Assembly: GCA_937967425.1 (NCBI GenBank)
Contig: CALBST010000291.1
Span: 1-15,272 of the forward strand
Length of the DNA: 15,272 nucleotides
From: an uncultured Caulobacteraceae bacterium
GTDB lineage: Bacteria; Pseudomonadota; Alphaproteobacteria; Caulobacterales; TH1-2
Direction of reading: 5' to 3'
The notes under the pieces were generated by a model. It was not told the origin of the DNA. It searched no databases and was given only the letters and a program-made list of their open reading frames with translations. Shown piece after piece: positions 14,503 to 15,272 of this stretch (position 1 is the stretch's first letter; every line of letters begins with the position of its first letter). Made by a program: the position numbers and the translations under genes.

Positions 14503-15272
14503 CTACCAGCCGTTGCCGCCCTCTGCGAGAAGCGCTGCATAGAACTCCACGCCACGGCGGAACTCCCGCATACGGATGTTTTCGTTGGGTGCGTGCTGGT
14601 TATTGTCGGCGTTGACGATCGGCACGATCACGAACGGCGTTTGCAGCACCTCGCCGATCGGCGCGATCGGCAAGCTGCCGCCGATCAACGGCACGACGCG
14701 CACCTCGCCGCCGGTCGCGGCGCGCGAAAGTTCAATGATGCGCCGCACGCCCGGATTGTTCGGATCGGATGCAGCGGACGGATAGCCGAGCTCACTGAAT
14801 TCGAGCCGCGCGAGGTGTGCATTGGCCAAGCGCTGTTCGGAAGTCGGCGGCGCATCGATGAGCGTGTAGCCTTGCCGGCGCACATGCGCCTCCACCAACT
14901 CCTTGGCGCGCGCCGGCTCAATGCCGGGCGTCAGGCGAATGTCGAAACCGGCGCTGGCCTCGGGGCCGATCGCGTTGCGCTGAGGGCCTGTGCCGCCATA
15001 GGTCAGCTGCGTGACATTGAGCGCCGGGCGCAAAATGGATTCGCCATAGCTCAGCCCCGCTTCGGTTTGCGCGATCTCTGGGCCGCGCAACATGTCGTCC
15101 GTGTCGTAGCCTTCGCGCGCAAGTTCGAGCGCCTCCCGCGAGGGCGGATCGGCGCGAAACCCTTCTATGGTGATGCGGCCCTCGTCGTCGCGCATTGAGG
15201 TAATGAGCCGCGCCAGCCGAGCCGCCGGATTTGGCGCGACATTGCCGTAATGGCCCGAGTGGAGGCTCGTCG
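14503..15272 (-). CDS. M20 family metallopeptidase, C-terminal part (cut by window end)
   Basis: The visible 255 or so residues are the lid/dimerisation domain and the second half of the catalytic domain. The frame is open from the window edge, where LHSGHYGNVAPNPAARLA is readable; its His (LHSGH) is the dimerisation-domain histidine that reaches the active site. It continues through YGGTGPQRNAIGPEASAGFD and GGSLPIAPIGE to NQHAPNENIR, with the last zinc-ligand His of the family, and FRRGVEFYAALLAEG. These fit the M20/M25/M40 dipeptidases or peptidases related to carnosinase/CNDP-type enzymes. The N-terminal zinc ligands and any signal peptide lie outside the window, so neither location nor completeness can be judged. 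An apparent Met start at 15195 is internal. It converges on the 13969 lipoprotein gene with a 6-base gap. Confidence 0.9.
   Translation of the reverse strand, partial: TSLHSGHYGNVAPNPAARLARLITSMRDDEGRITIEGFRADPPSREALELAREGYDTDDMLRGPEIAQTEAGLSYGESILRPALNVTQLTYGGTGPQRNAIGPEASAGFDIRLTPGIEPARAKELVEAHVRRQGYTLIDAPPTSEQRLANAHLARLEFSELGYPSAASDPNNPGVRRIIELSRAATGGEVRVVPLIGGSLPIAPIGEVLQTPFVIVPIVNADNNQHAPNENIRMREFRRGVEFYAALLAEGGNGW

Overview
The window is GC-rich, densely coded chromosomal DNA from an alphaproteobacterium, most likely of the Caulobacterales/Hyphomonadaceae type. The main clue is the neighbourhood tlpA / argH / small LptM-type lipoprotein / lysA / TIGR02302 (DUF4175) giant membrane protein, an arrangement I know from alphaproteobacteria. 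Other support comes from the N-terminal style of LysA, a dispersed GC-rich palindromic repeat, and very high GC at third codon positions. The genus assignment is inference.

Layout. 1-413: a perfect hairpin (11-37), a 36-residue single-span membrane protein on the minus strand (52-162) with palindromes upstream of it, and a doubtful 32-codon ORF (319-417). 414-3172: a DUF938 methyltransferase (-), a four-span membrane protein (+), an SDR oxidoreductase (+) and a PKHD-type Fe(II)/2-oxoglutarate dioxygenase (-). 3286-4710: a lipoprotein with a Gly/Glu/Ala-rich linker (+), whose Shine-Dalgarno lies in the loop of a perfect hairpin, facing a GNAT acetyltransferase (-). 4710-9325: a TlpA-type thioredoxin (-) overlaps head to head with argH (+). 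argH is followed by lptM, a palindromic repeat, lysA, a three-span membrane protein and a lipoprotein, mostly joined by ATGA stop/start overlaps. 9322-11214: a lipid-anchored caspase-family protein with three PPC domains (-). 11355-14496: the DUF4175 protein and a small lipoprotein (+). 14503-15272: the C-terminal part of an M20 peptidase (-), cut by the window end.

How it fits together. argH (arginine) and lysA (lysine) are the metabolic core. Around them the content is mainly cell envelope: five proteins have lipoboxes (3323, 6726, 8741, 13969 and the caspase), several more are integral membrane proteins, and TlpA is a membrane-tethered thiol reductase. The most unusual items are the exported caspase-PPC lipoprotein placed between lysA and the DUF4175 gene, the Shine-Dalgarno hairpins in front of the 3323 lipoprotein and of lysA, and three convergent gene pairs that end in the same 4-base CTAA stop overlap. 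No rRNA, tRNA, CRISPR array, transposase or phage gene is visible.
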